Below, in pieces: positions 1-6,795 of a stretch of 10,690 nucleotides of DNA (its first letter is position 1; each line of letters begins with the position of its first letter). Source of the stretch: an uncultured Clostridia bacterium (GTDB lineage: Bacteria > Bacillota_A > Clostridia > Christensenellales > CAG-138); the NCBI GenBank assembly GCA_946623765.1, contig CAMORL010000051.1, positions 1 to 10,690 of the forward strand, in the 5' to 3' direction. A program made the translations under genes and the position numbers. Under the pieces are notes generated by a model that was not told the DNA's origin, ran no database searches, and saw only the letters and a list, made by a program, of their open reading frames with translations.

Positions 1-1145
1 AGCGTGTTGAGGTCCACGCAGTCGCCGAATTTGCCGAGATATTCATACTCGATGTGGCACGAATACAGCGACGGCACGCTCTTTTCCATCTCGAACGGAT
101 CGCCGTCCGGATCGACGCCGGATACATGAAACCCGTTCATGTCGTGCCGCATTGTGCCTTCGCCGAGCAGAATGAATTTCTTCGCGTTCGGCAGCGAGCG
201 CACGGTGACCGGCAGATCGCCGCTTGAATATGTCCCCGCCTCGACCTCTTTTCGGACGTTTTCGCGCTCCCATTCATACCAGTCGGGAATATGCGAAAAC
301 TCCGTTTCGCCGCTTTCGGCTTCGAGCGCTCCGTCCTCCCGATAGAACCAGCGTTTGCCGCAGGCTTTGCAGCAGAGATGCGTGCCTTCGCTTGCCATCC
401 GGAACTCGGTACGGCACGCGGGGCATTGATACAGCACCTTATGAAGCCCTTCCGCGCGCTTTTCGTACGTCACGCGGACGCCCTTTTCCTTCTGCCACGC
501 GTAATCGTCGTACTGAAACGCCTGTACAAGCCGCTCGTTGATCTCGTCCGGCGCTGCGGTTTTCAGCTCTTTTGCGGAAAAGAGCAGCGTCATTTCCGCC
601 TCGGTGGGTTTTACGCCGCGCTGATGCAGGTTCCAGAACGGCGAATTGATGTGGTGTCCGTGACAGATCAGCGTCACGACCGGAACGCCCAAAAGCTTGC
701 AGAGCTTGCCGAGCGACGCGGGCAGCACGGCGGTCGTTCCGCACAAGGAATACCGCGCCTCTGGATAGATCACGTTGATGTCGCCGTTTGCGACAACGCG
801 CTTCAGCTGCCGGATCAGCGTGATGTCGTTGGTGAACTTGCGCTTGCAGATACAGCCGACCCGCCTTAAAAGCCCCTCGCGTCCGATGAACCCGTCGATC
901 GCCACGACGTAGTTGGCACGGTGCGGAAAGATCGCCTTTGTCGCGACCTTGAAATCCAGAAACGCGTTGTGGTTGCACAGCAGAAGATACGGCGGTTCGA
1001 TCCCGTCCATGCCGGTCTTTTTGATGACCGTGCGATGCTTTATGACGTCCGGCATGCTCAGAATCCACGTCAGCGGACGCAGATACCACGCGGTGCGGTA
1101 CGGCGGCTTCTTCATGTCGAAGCGTTCAAACTTGCTCTGATCCAT
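1..1145 (-). CDS. PlsC-type lysophospholipid acyltransferase with C-terminal zinc ribbon (partial, 3' end beyond left edge)
   Basis: The frame is open from an ATG at 1145 to the window edge, giving 381 codons and no stop, so the C-terminus is missing. The N-terminal half has the glycerophosphate acyltransferase signature: an HX4D motif (His59, Asp64, within CNHNAFLDF), a basic block at about 95-107, a PEAR tetrapeptide at 128-131 in the place of the usual EGT/PEG block, and a GVPVV stretch at 153-157. By family knowledge such enzymes move an acyl chain from acyl-ACP, acyl-CoA or acyl-phosphate to lysophosphatidate or a related acceptor at the inner membrane face. Two Cys pairs follow (Cys241/Cys244 and Cys259/Cys262) and look like a zinc ribbon. 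Beyond them is a domain of at least 115 residues rich in aromatic and charged residues that I do not recognise. A GAGGG ribosome binding site lies just upstream of the ATG. The gene starts 24 bases after ddh ends and is probably cotranscribed with it. The acyl acceptor is unknown. The superfamily call is firm, the exact substrate is not. Confidence 0.85.
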   Translation of the reverse strand, partial: MDQSKFERFDMKKPPYRTAWYLRPLTWILSMPDVIKHRTVIKKTGMDGIEPPYLLLCNHNAFLDFKVATKAIFPHRANYVVAIDGFIGREGLLRRVGCICKRKFTNDITLIRQLKRVVANGDINVIYPEARYSLCGTTAVLPASLGKLCKLLGVPVVTLICHGHHINSPFWNLHQRGVKPTEAEMTLLFSAKELKTAAPDEINERLVQAFQYDDYAWQKEKGVRVTYEKRAEGLHKVLYQCPACRTEFRMASEGTHLCCKACGKRWFYREDGALEAESGETEFSHIPDWYEWERENVRKEVEAGTYSSGDLPVTVRSLPNAKKFILLGEGTMRHDMNGFHVSGVDPDGDPFEMEKSVPSLYSCHIEYEYLGKFGDCVDLNT

Positions 1146-1169
1146 CAAAAATCCCTCATGTATTTGTTT

Positions 1170-2147
1170 TTACAGCATCGTGCGGCGAAGCTTTTCGCGC
1201 GAAAGCGGCGAAAGATCCGCCGGGACGATCTCAAACACGGTGCGGCAGCCCGTTTCTCCCCGGTCCGCCATCCGCCCGATTGCGCGCGCAAACGCCACCA
1301 GCACGCTGCCCGTGAATTCCGGATTGGAATCGAGCGTTAAGGAATACTCGATCCGATGCGTGTGCTCGTCGCGGATGCCGGTCTTGCCCGTGCGGATCAC
1401 GAATCCGCCGTGCGGCAAAGCGCTGTGGTTCTGTTTCATCTCCTCCTCGGAAATGAACGTGACCGTCGTGTCGTAATCGGCAAAGTAGTTCGGCATCGTC
1501 TTGATCGCAGTCTCGATCGCCGCCCGGTCTGCGTCCGGCGCTGCCGCGACGTAGCATTCGCGCAGGTGTTTCTGCCGTGCGGTAAGCTCCGGCTGCCTGC
1601 CGGAACGCACCGCTTCGAGCGCGTCCTCAATCGGAACCGTGTACTGCCTTGCGTCCAGCACGCCCGGAATCCGGCGGATCGCGTCGGAATGTCCCTGACT
1701 CACGCCGCGTCCCCAGAACGTATAGTCCTTCCCGTCCGGCAGGATCGCGTTCGCGTAAAGCCGGTTCAGGGAGAACATGCCGGGATCCCAGCCGCAGGAA
1801 ATCAGCGCGAGCTTGCCGCCCGCTCTTGCCGCCGCGTCGACCGCGTCGAAATGCGCGGGGATGTTCGCATGCGTGTCGAAGCTGTCGATCACGCAGAAGT
1901 CCTTTGCGAGCATGGGCGTCAGCGTCGGCAGGTCGGTCGCGCTGCCGCCGCACAGGATGACGGCGTCGATTTCGTCCTTATGATTTTGAATCTCGTCGGC
2001 GGCAAAGACTTTCGCGCCGGTCTGCGTCCGTACGGAGGCGGGGTCGCGCCGCGTAAAGACGCCGACAAGCTCCATATCCGGGTTCTTCAGGATTGCGGCT
2101 TCCACGCCGCGTCCGAGGTTTCCGTATCCGTAAATTGCCAGTTTCAT
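1170..2147 (-). CDS. ddh: meso-diaminopimelate dehydrogenase (NADP-dependent)
   Basis: The 325-residue product is about full length for the family. By family knowledge it reversibly converts L-tetrahydrodipicolinate, ammonia and NADPH to meso-2,6-diaminopimelate (EC 1.4.1.16). This is the one-step route to the peptidoglycan cross-linking residue and to lysine, in the cytoplasm. A Rossmann nucleotide-binding loop (GYGNLGRG, 7-14) opens the protein. Arg33-Arg34 after the second beta strand fit binding of the NADP 2'-phosphate. The conserved substrate-site blocks follow: IDSFDTHANIP (87-97), CGWDPGMFS (118-126) and FWGRGVSQGHSDAIRRI (144-160). The ATG has an AAGGAG site 8 bases upstream (2156-2161). 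The gene has its own strong promoter. The adjacent genes are an RNA methyltransferase and an acyltransferase, with no dap or lys gene in view, so it probably works with pathway enzymes encoded elsewhere. The identification is secure from the active-site blocks. Confidence 0.96.
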   Translation of the reverse strand: MKLAIYGYGNLGRGVEAAILKNPDMELVGVFTRRDPASVRTQTGAKVFAADEIQNHKDEIDAVILCGGSATDLPTLTPMLAKDFCVIDSFDTHANIPAHFDAVDAAARAGGKLALISCGWDPGMFSLNRLYANAILPDGKDYTFWGRGVSQGHSDAIRRIPGVLDARQYTVPIEDALEAVRSGRQPELTARQKHLRECYVAAAPDADRAAIETAIKTMPNYFADYDTTVTFISEEEMKQNHSALPHGGFVIRTGKTGIRDEHTHRIEYSLTLDSNPEFTGSVLVAFARAIGRMADRGETGCRTVFEIVPADLSPLSREKLRRTML

Positions 2148-2155
2148 ATGGTTTA

Positions 2156-2161
2156 CTCCTT
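2156..2161 (-). promoter_or_regulatory. ribosome binding site of ddh
   Basis: The minus strand reads AAGGAG here, extended upstream as GGAAGGAG, and is followed by 8 bases before the ATG at 2147. This is a near-ideal Shine-Dalgarno match and fixes the ddh start. Confidence 0.85.
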
Positions 2162-2177
2162 CCGGGTGAGGATCGTT

Positions 2178-2213
2178 TTGACAATATTATATATAATTTG
2201 TTTCGTTTGTCAA
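2178..2213. repeat. inverted repeat enclosing the ddh promoter (possible operator)
   Basis: Two 7-base arms, TTGACAA at 2178-2184 and TTGTCAA at 2207-2213, are perfect inverted repeats 29 bases apart from start to start. One arm contains the -35 hexamer and the other covers the predicted transcription start. Between them lies a perfect 12-base palindrome, ATTATATATAAT (2186-2197), which contains the -10 hexamer. The arrangement could be a repressor site, but part of the symmetry comes from promoter consensus sequence, so chance is possible. Confidence 0.35.
2186..2213 (-). promoter_or_regulatory. sigma-A/sigma-70-type promoter of ddh
   Basis: On the minus strand a perfect -35 hexamer TTGACA (2213-2208) is separated by 16 bases from a perfect -10 hexamer TATAAT (2191-2186). 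The predicted start of transcription is the A near 2179, giving a leader of about 32 bases ahead of ddh. The element is AT-rich in a GC-rich setting and begins 8 bases downstream of the methyltransferase stop codon. It probably drives ddh and the acyltransferase. No start site has been measured, but both hexamers match consensus exactly. Confidence 0.85.
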
Positions 2214-2221
2214 CCGCGCCG

Positions 2222-3496
2222 TCACCGAAAGAGCCGCAGCCCCTTCGGATAACGGTTTTTCAGCATACCGTCCGACGCCTTGTAAAGCCCCAGCGCATGC
2301 CCCCGGTACGTCGCCGCGCCGAATCCCTTTTCGGCGTCTCTGAACAGCGTTTCGCCGTGAAGATAGCGCATCGCCTCGTCGAAGGTCAATTCGCACGTCC
2401 GGTAAAACGGCGTCGTTTTTCCCGCCGTCGCAAGCGCGTGCGCGGGTTCGAACCGGCTGCCTTTGACTTCGCCGAGAAGCAGCCCCGCGCGCACAACGCG
2501 GACCCCGTCGAACGGAAACGGCATCGCCGGCAGCAGCAGCACGCGTCCGTCCTTCAAAAGCCGGATCTGACCTTCGGGAAGCCGAACCTGTTCCGAAAAC
2601 GCGTCGAAAGCCGGGATCCGGTCGCTTTTTCCGATGGAAAACACGGACGGGACGCGTTCGCCGTCACGGCGCAGCACCGCAAAAAACTGTCCTTCCCCCG
2701 CGCTCGTGTGCGGATAGAGCCGCTGTGAGCGCACGCATGAAAAGTCCGTGTGCCGGTCCAAAAAAGCCTGCACCGTTTCCTCGTTCTCCTGCGGGGAAAA
2801 CGAGCACGTCGAATAGACGAGCGTGCCGCCGGGCTTGACCGCCTTCTGCGCGTCCTCCAAAATGGCGCGCTGCCGCACGGCACAGGTCTCGACGTGTTCC
2901 AAAGACCAGTCGCGCACCGCCTGCTCGTCTTTGCGGAACATGGCTTCGCCCGCGCACGGCGCGTCGACAAGCACGGCGTCGCACTTGCCCGAAAGCCTTT
3001 CCGTGATCCCCTTCGGCTCGGCATTCGTCACGAACGCATTGGTGACGCCCATGCGCTCGATGTTTCCGGCAAGCACCTCCGCGCGCGACGGTACGATCTC
3101 GTTACTGAACAGCACGCCGCCCTGCGCTTTTGCCGCAAGCTGTACGCTCTTGCCGCCGGGCGCCGCGCAAAGGTCGAGCACGACCGGCGCGTCCGGAAGC
3201 TCGAATCCGGCAACCGGCGCCTGCGCCGTCGCCTCCTGCATATAAAAGAGCCCCGCGGCGTGCAGCGGCGTCGCGTTCGGGTTGAACCCGTCCGGCAGCG
3301 GCGCGCCGTCCGGATTCTCGGAAAGAACCGGCAGCGGAAGGTCCAGCAGCGCGGAAAGCTCGTCCCTTCCGGTTTTCAGCGTATTGATATGCAGCGCTTT
3401 TTTCGCGGGCTCGGACAGCGCTTCCGAAAACGCCGGAAACGATTCGCCGAGCTGCGTCTGCATGCGGTTCAGAAACGCCTCCGGATAGCGGCTCAT
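2222..3496 (-). CDS. RsmF/NOP2-family RNA (cytosine-5) methyltransferase
   Basis: The product of 424 residues is a class I SAM-dependent RNA m5C methyltransferase of the NOL1/NOP2/Sun family and is closest in layout to RsmF-like 16S rRNA methyltransferases. The SAM loop is DLCAAPGGK (108-116). Motif IV is VDAPCAGEAMFR with Cys181, and motif VI is STCSFSPQENE with Cys231. In this family the motif VI cysteine attacks the cytosine and the motif IV cysteine helps release the product, and both are present. A C-terminal PUA-like segment (about 290-424) ends in the KNRYPKGLR-type tail common in RsmF-like proteins. The ATG overlaps the addA stop as ATGA (3493-3496), with a GGAGG site 7 bases upstream inside addA, so translation is probably coupled. 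The target cytosine cannot be read from the sequence. 16S rRNA is the likeliest by analogy and tRNA is possible. Confidence 0.92.
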   Translation of the reverse strand: MSRYPEAFLNRMQTQLGESFPAFSEALSEPAKKALHINTLKTGRDELSALLDLPLPVLSENPDGAPLPDGFNPNATPLHAAGLFYMQEATAQAPVAGFELPDAPVVLDLCAAPGGKSVQLAAKAQGGVLFSNEIVPSRAEVLAGNIERMGVTNAFVTNAEPKGITERLSGKCDAVLVDAPCAGEAMFRKDEQAVRDWSLEHVETCAVRQRAILEDAQKAVKPGGTLVYSTCSFSPQENEETVQAFLDRHTDFSCVRSQRLYPHTSAGEGQFFAVLRRDGERVPSVFSIGKSDRIPAFDAFSEQVRLPEGQIRLLKDGRVLLLPAMPFPFDGVRVVRAGLLLGEVKGSRFEPAHALATAGKTTPFYRTCELTFDEAMRYLHGETLFRDAEKGFGAATYRGHALGLYKASDGMLKNRYPKGLRLFR

Positions 3497-6400
3497 ACCG
3501 CCACCTCCGCGTTCGCACCGAGCAGAACGATGTATTTTGCCTTGACCGGCAGCCCTGAGAGCTTTTCGAGCGCTTCGGCATACAGCGCGACCTGATGCGC
3601 GTGCTTCTTGGCGTGTTCCTCGGGATCGCCGTCCACGCGGTCGGTCTTATAATCGAGCAGCACCCACGCGCCGTCCTCGATGAAGCAGGCGTCGATCACG
3701 CCCTGCAGCAGAATCGAACCGTCGGATTTGCTTTCGGGCAGAAGCCGATTTGCGGGGAACGGGCAAAGGAAGTTCCATTCGCGCTCCACGCGTTCCGACG
3801 CCGCCATGCGCAAAAACAGCGGGGATTTTGTAAAGGCACGGATCGCGTTTGCATGGAACGGCGAAACCTCCGAAAGCGATTCGAGATACGCCCTCAGCCG
3901 TTCTTCGTCGCGAAGCGGCAGGTATTCGAGCGCGCGATGCACCGCGCTGCCCTCGGAAAGAACGTCGTAGCCGGTCTCGAACGCGGGCTCCGCAAAGTCC
4001 GGCGCGTCGCTTCGCATGAGCCCCGTAACCGAGGTTTTGTCCGGCAGCGTGTCGACGACCGGATGCGGATAGCGCCAGGCAAATTGCTCCTTCAGCGCCG
4101 CGCGTTCCTCCTCGCGCGGATGCAGCAGTTCCGTCGAAACGGGTTTCGTTCCGCTGCCGGTCAATTCGCTCTTCCTGTGCTGCACCGGCGTGAGAACCCC
4201 GTTCAGCGAAAGGAGCAGCAGATCGAGCGCGGATCTGCACTTCCGGATGTTCAGAAGCATCGGCGGTTTCAGCGCGTCGAGCGTTTCCGGAATGTTTTTC
4301 ACCGATCCGATCAGATACAGATCCTGCTTTGCGCGGGTCATGCCGACGTACAGAACGCGCAGCTCCTCCGCCCACGACGCGTCGCCTATGGCGGCAGAAA
4401 CGTTCCTGCGCGCCAGCGTTTCTGTTACGACGCCGCATTCGTCGGTATATTTCAGACCGAACCCGAGCACGCTGTCCGTCTGCACCCGGTTTTTCTGATC
4501 CTCGTTGCTGAATCGTCCGCCTGTTTCGCCGTAGATGACAAACGGCACTTCCAGTCCTTTCGACGCATGAACGGTCATGATACGCACGACGTTCGCCGTC
4601 AGCGCGGACGCCGAGCCGACCTCGATCTTGCTGGTCTTCTCCGCGTTCGCCATATACTTTATGAATCCGTGAATGCCGGAAACGCCGGTCGCTTCGCAGG
4701 CTGCCGCCGCGCGGATCAGCGCTTCGAGATTCTGCATGCGCTGATCGCCGCCTGTGAGCGCGCCGACCATCTCGCGGTAATGCGTTTCGTCGAGGACGCG
4801 TTCGATGAGCTCGGAAAGCGGAATCCTGTGCGACAGCTTCCGATACCGTTCGACCGTCCGGAAGAACGCGTCGACCCGGGGCTCTTCGTCCCTTGCGGCA
4901 AGCAGCGTGTCGACCAGCGCTTCCCGCTTTCTGCCTGCGCGAAGCTTTGCGAGCAGCGCGTCCGAAAACCCGAACAGCGGCGAACGCAGCACGGCGGCAA
5001 GCGGGATGTCCTGACGGAGATTGTCGAGCACCTTCAGAAGGCTCATCATCAGCTTGACTTCGATCGCGTCGAAATATCCGCCGATGGATTCCGCATAGCA
5101 CGGAATGCCCTCTTCGACCAGCGTCTGCGTCCAGACGGGGACGTTCCCTCTCTTGCGCAGCAGCACGACAAAGTCGCTGTAGCGGCAGGGACGCTCCCTG
5201 TCTCCGTCCGTGATCGGCTGTTCGAAGCGCGCACGGATCAGCTTTGCGGCAAGCCGCGCCTCCGCTTCGGCGCTCTCCACGGTCTCCTCCTCGTCCGGAT
5301 CGGATTCCCGTTCGATGAGATGCAGCTCCGCCCTGCCTGCCGGCAGAGTCGTCTTGCCCTGTCTGAGCTTTGCGCGATCGTCGTATTCGATTCCGGCGAT
5401 CGGCTGTCTCATGATCGTTTCAAACACATGATTGACCGTGTCGATCACGCATTTCCCCGTGCGGAAATTGTGTCCGAGGTCGATGCGGATGCCGTGTTCG
5501 CCCCGGAAACTGTCGCATTTTTCGAGGAACAGCGACGGCTCCGCCATGCGGAACCGGTAGATCGACTGCTTGACGTCGCCCACAAAGAACAGCCGTCCCG
5601 GCCGCGCAATGCGGTTCAGGATCGTTTCCTGCAGGCGGTTGCTGTCCTGGTATTCGTCGACGATGATCGTCTCAAACTTGTCGCGGTACTCCGCGGCGAT
5701 CTCGTCGTCTTTCAGAATCTCGATCGCCATATGTTCAAGGTCGTTGAAATCGACCGCGTTCTTCTGACGCTTCGCCTCGCGGTACAGGTCGAGATACCGG
5801 TGCAGCAGACGGAAGAACGCTTTCAGAACCGGCGCCGCCGCGCGGTCCTCCGAAAAGAGCTCATCAAGCGGCTTGCTGCAAAACTCCGCCTCCTGACGGC
5901 ACAGTTTGAGCAGCGCGGATTTTGCGTCGCCCAGCGGCTTTTTGTCCTCCTTGGTATACCCCTTCGGAAAACTGAGCGAAGGGCAGCCTTCCGCAGCGGC
6001 GGAAAGCGCAGCCGCATACGCTTCGCGCGAATCCGCAAGCAGCGCGCCGTTCACCCGGGAAAGGATGAAATCGATTGCCGAAAACACCTTTTCGCAATCG
6101 CGCGAAAGCCGGTCCGTCTCGTATCGGACCGCCTCGATCTGCGCGCGGATCTGATCCTTTCCTCTTCGGAACGCATACTCCGCCTGCACCCGCACGGCGT
6201 TTGGATCGTCAACCGCGCGCTCCTGCGCCGCAAGCCATTCGTCCGGCGCGGGCAGCGAGGACAGGAAAAACGCGACGCTGCCGAGCGCTTTGTGCAGGGT
6301 TTCCTCGCCTTCCATCGCAAGGATCAAACGGCCGTATTCCTCCCGCTCCTCCGCGGCAAAGGCGTCCATTGCGGCGTTGCGCGCCTCGGTCTTCATAATC

Positions 6401-6795
6401 TCCGATTCAAGCCCGTCGAGCGTCCGCACGGAGGGCGTAAGCCCCACGCGGAAGAAATGCCGGAAGACGATCTTTGCGCAAAACGCGTCGATCGTCGAGA
6501 TGTGCGCGTTCGCAACGGCGGCCGTCTGTCTGCGGAAGTATGCCGCCGTGTCGCCGGTCTTTCCCTCTGCGGCCTTTCTGAGCTGTTTCGCGATACGGGC
6601 TTTCATCTCGCCCGCGGCGGCGCGCGTAAAGGTCAGGATCAGCATGTTTTCGATCGGAACGCCCTCCGAAACGAGCCGCGCGACGCGCATCGAAAGCACG
6701 GTCGTCTTGCCCGCGCCTGCCGACGCGGAGACGATCATGTTTCCGTTTTTTCGGATCGCATCCCATTGCTGCGGTGTGAGCTCCTGTTCAGGCAT
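3493..6795 (-). CDS. addA: AddA, helicase-nuclease subunit A of the AddAB double-strand-break repair complex
   Basis: This 1100-residue protein is a UvrD/Rep-type superfamily 1 helicase fused to a RecB-type nuclease. By family knowledge AddA with AddB unwinds and trims broken DNA ends until a Chi site, then prepares the 3' strand for RecA. In order: Q-motif region LTPQQW (6-11), Walker A SASAGAGKTT (23-32), DEYQD Walker B (380-384), GDVKQSIYRF motif III, LGHNFRT motif IV, VHASKGLE motif V (742-749) and VGMTRAK motif VI (817-823). The nuclease follows: GSAVHRALE (His953), GVID (Asp1035), DYKTD (Asp1048, Lys1050) and QxxxY (Gln1068, Tyr1072), all intact. I use the ATG at 6795 because AGGAGG lies 8 bases before it. 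A GTG at 6804 in the same frame would abut that site. It overlaps addB by 8 bases. It is somewhat shorter than the roughly 1230 residues of the Bacillus subtilis protein, without loss of any motif. Confidence 0.97.
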   Translation of the reverse strand: MPEQELTPQQWDAIRKNGNMIVSASAGAGKTTVLSMRVARLVSEGVPIENMLILTFTRAAAGEMKARIAKQLRKAAEGKTGDTAAYFRRQTAAVANAHISTIDAFCAKIVFRHFFRVGLTPSVRTLDGLESEIMKTEARNAAMDAFAAEEREEYGRLILAMEGEETLHKALGSVAFFLSSLPAPDEWLAAQERAVDDPNAVRVQAEYAFRRGKDQIRAQIEAVRYETDRLSRDCEKVFSAIDFILSRVNGALLADSREAYAAALSAAAEGCPSLSFPKGYTKEDKKPLGDAKSALLKLCRQEAEFCSKPLDELFSEDRAAAPVLKAFFRLLHRYLDLYREAKRQKNAVDFNDLEHMAIEILKDDEIAAEYRDKFETIIVDEYQDSNRLQETILNRIARPGRLFFVGDVKQSIYRFRMAEPSLFLEKCDSFRGEHGIRIDLGHNFRTGKCVIDTVNHVFETIMRQPIAGIEYDDRAKLRQGKTTLPAGRAELHLIERESDPDEEETVESAEAEARLAAKLIRARFEQPITDGDRERPCRYSDFVVLLRKRGNVPVWTQTLVEEGIPCYAESIGGYFDAIEVKLMMSLLKVLDNLRQDIPLAAVLRSPLFGFSDALLAKLRAGRKREALVDTLLAARDEEPRVDAFFRTVERYRKLSHRIPLSELIERVLDETHYREMVGALTGGDQRMQNLEALIRAAAACEATGVSGIHGFIKYMANAEKTSKIEVGSASALTANVVRIMTVHASKGLEVPFVIYGETGGRFSNEDQKNRVQTDSVLGFGLKYTDECGVVTETLARRNVSAAIGDASWAEELRVLYVGMTRAKQDLYLIGSVKNIPETLDALKPPMLLNIRKCRSALDLLLLSLNGVLTPVQHRKSELTGSGTKPVSTELLHPREEERAALKEQFAWRYPHPVVDTLPDKTSVTGLMRSDAPDFAEPAFETGYDVLSEGSAVHRALEYLPLRDEERLRAYLESLSEVSPFHANAIRAFTKSPLFLRMAASERVEREWNFLCPFPANRLLPESKSDGSILLQGVIDACFIEDGAWVLLDYKTDRVDGDPEEHAKKHAHQVALYAEALEKLSGLPVKAKYIVLLGANAEVAV

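Noticed and set aside
439..1089. A minus-strand open frame of 216 codons within the acyltransferase region.
   Set aside because: It is in a different frame from the acyltransferase, whose frame carries the HX4D, PEAR and zinc-ribbon motifs and a proper start site at 1145. This one is a shadow.
2178..2197. A plus-strand promoter reading TTGACA at 2178 and TATAAT at 2192.
   Set aside because: The two hexamers are only 8 bases apart, far too close for RNA polymerase, and no plus-strand gene follows.
3647..5101. A minus-strand open frame of 484 codons inside addA, which could suggest a frameshifted or overlapping gene.
   Set aside because: The addA frame is unbroken and carries the helicase and nuclease motifs across this stretch. 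The alternative frame is Arg-, Ala- and Gly-rich with no recognisable domain.
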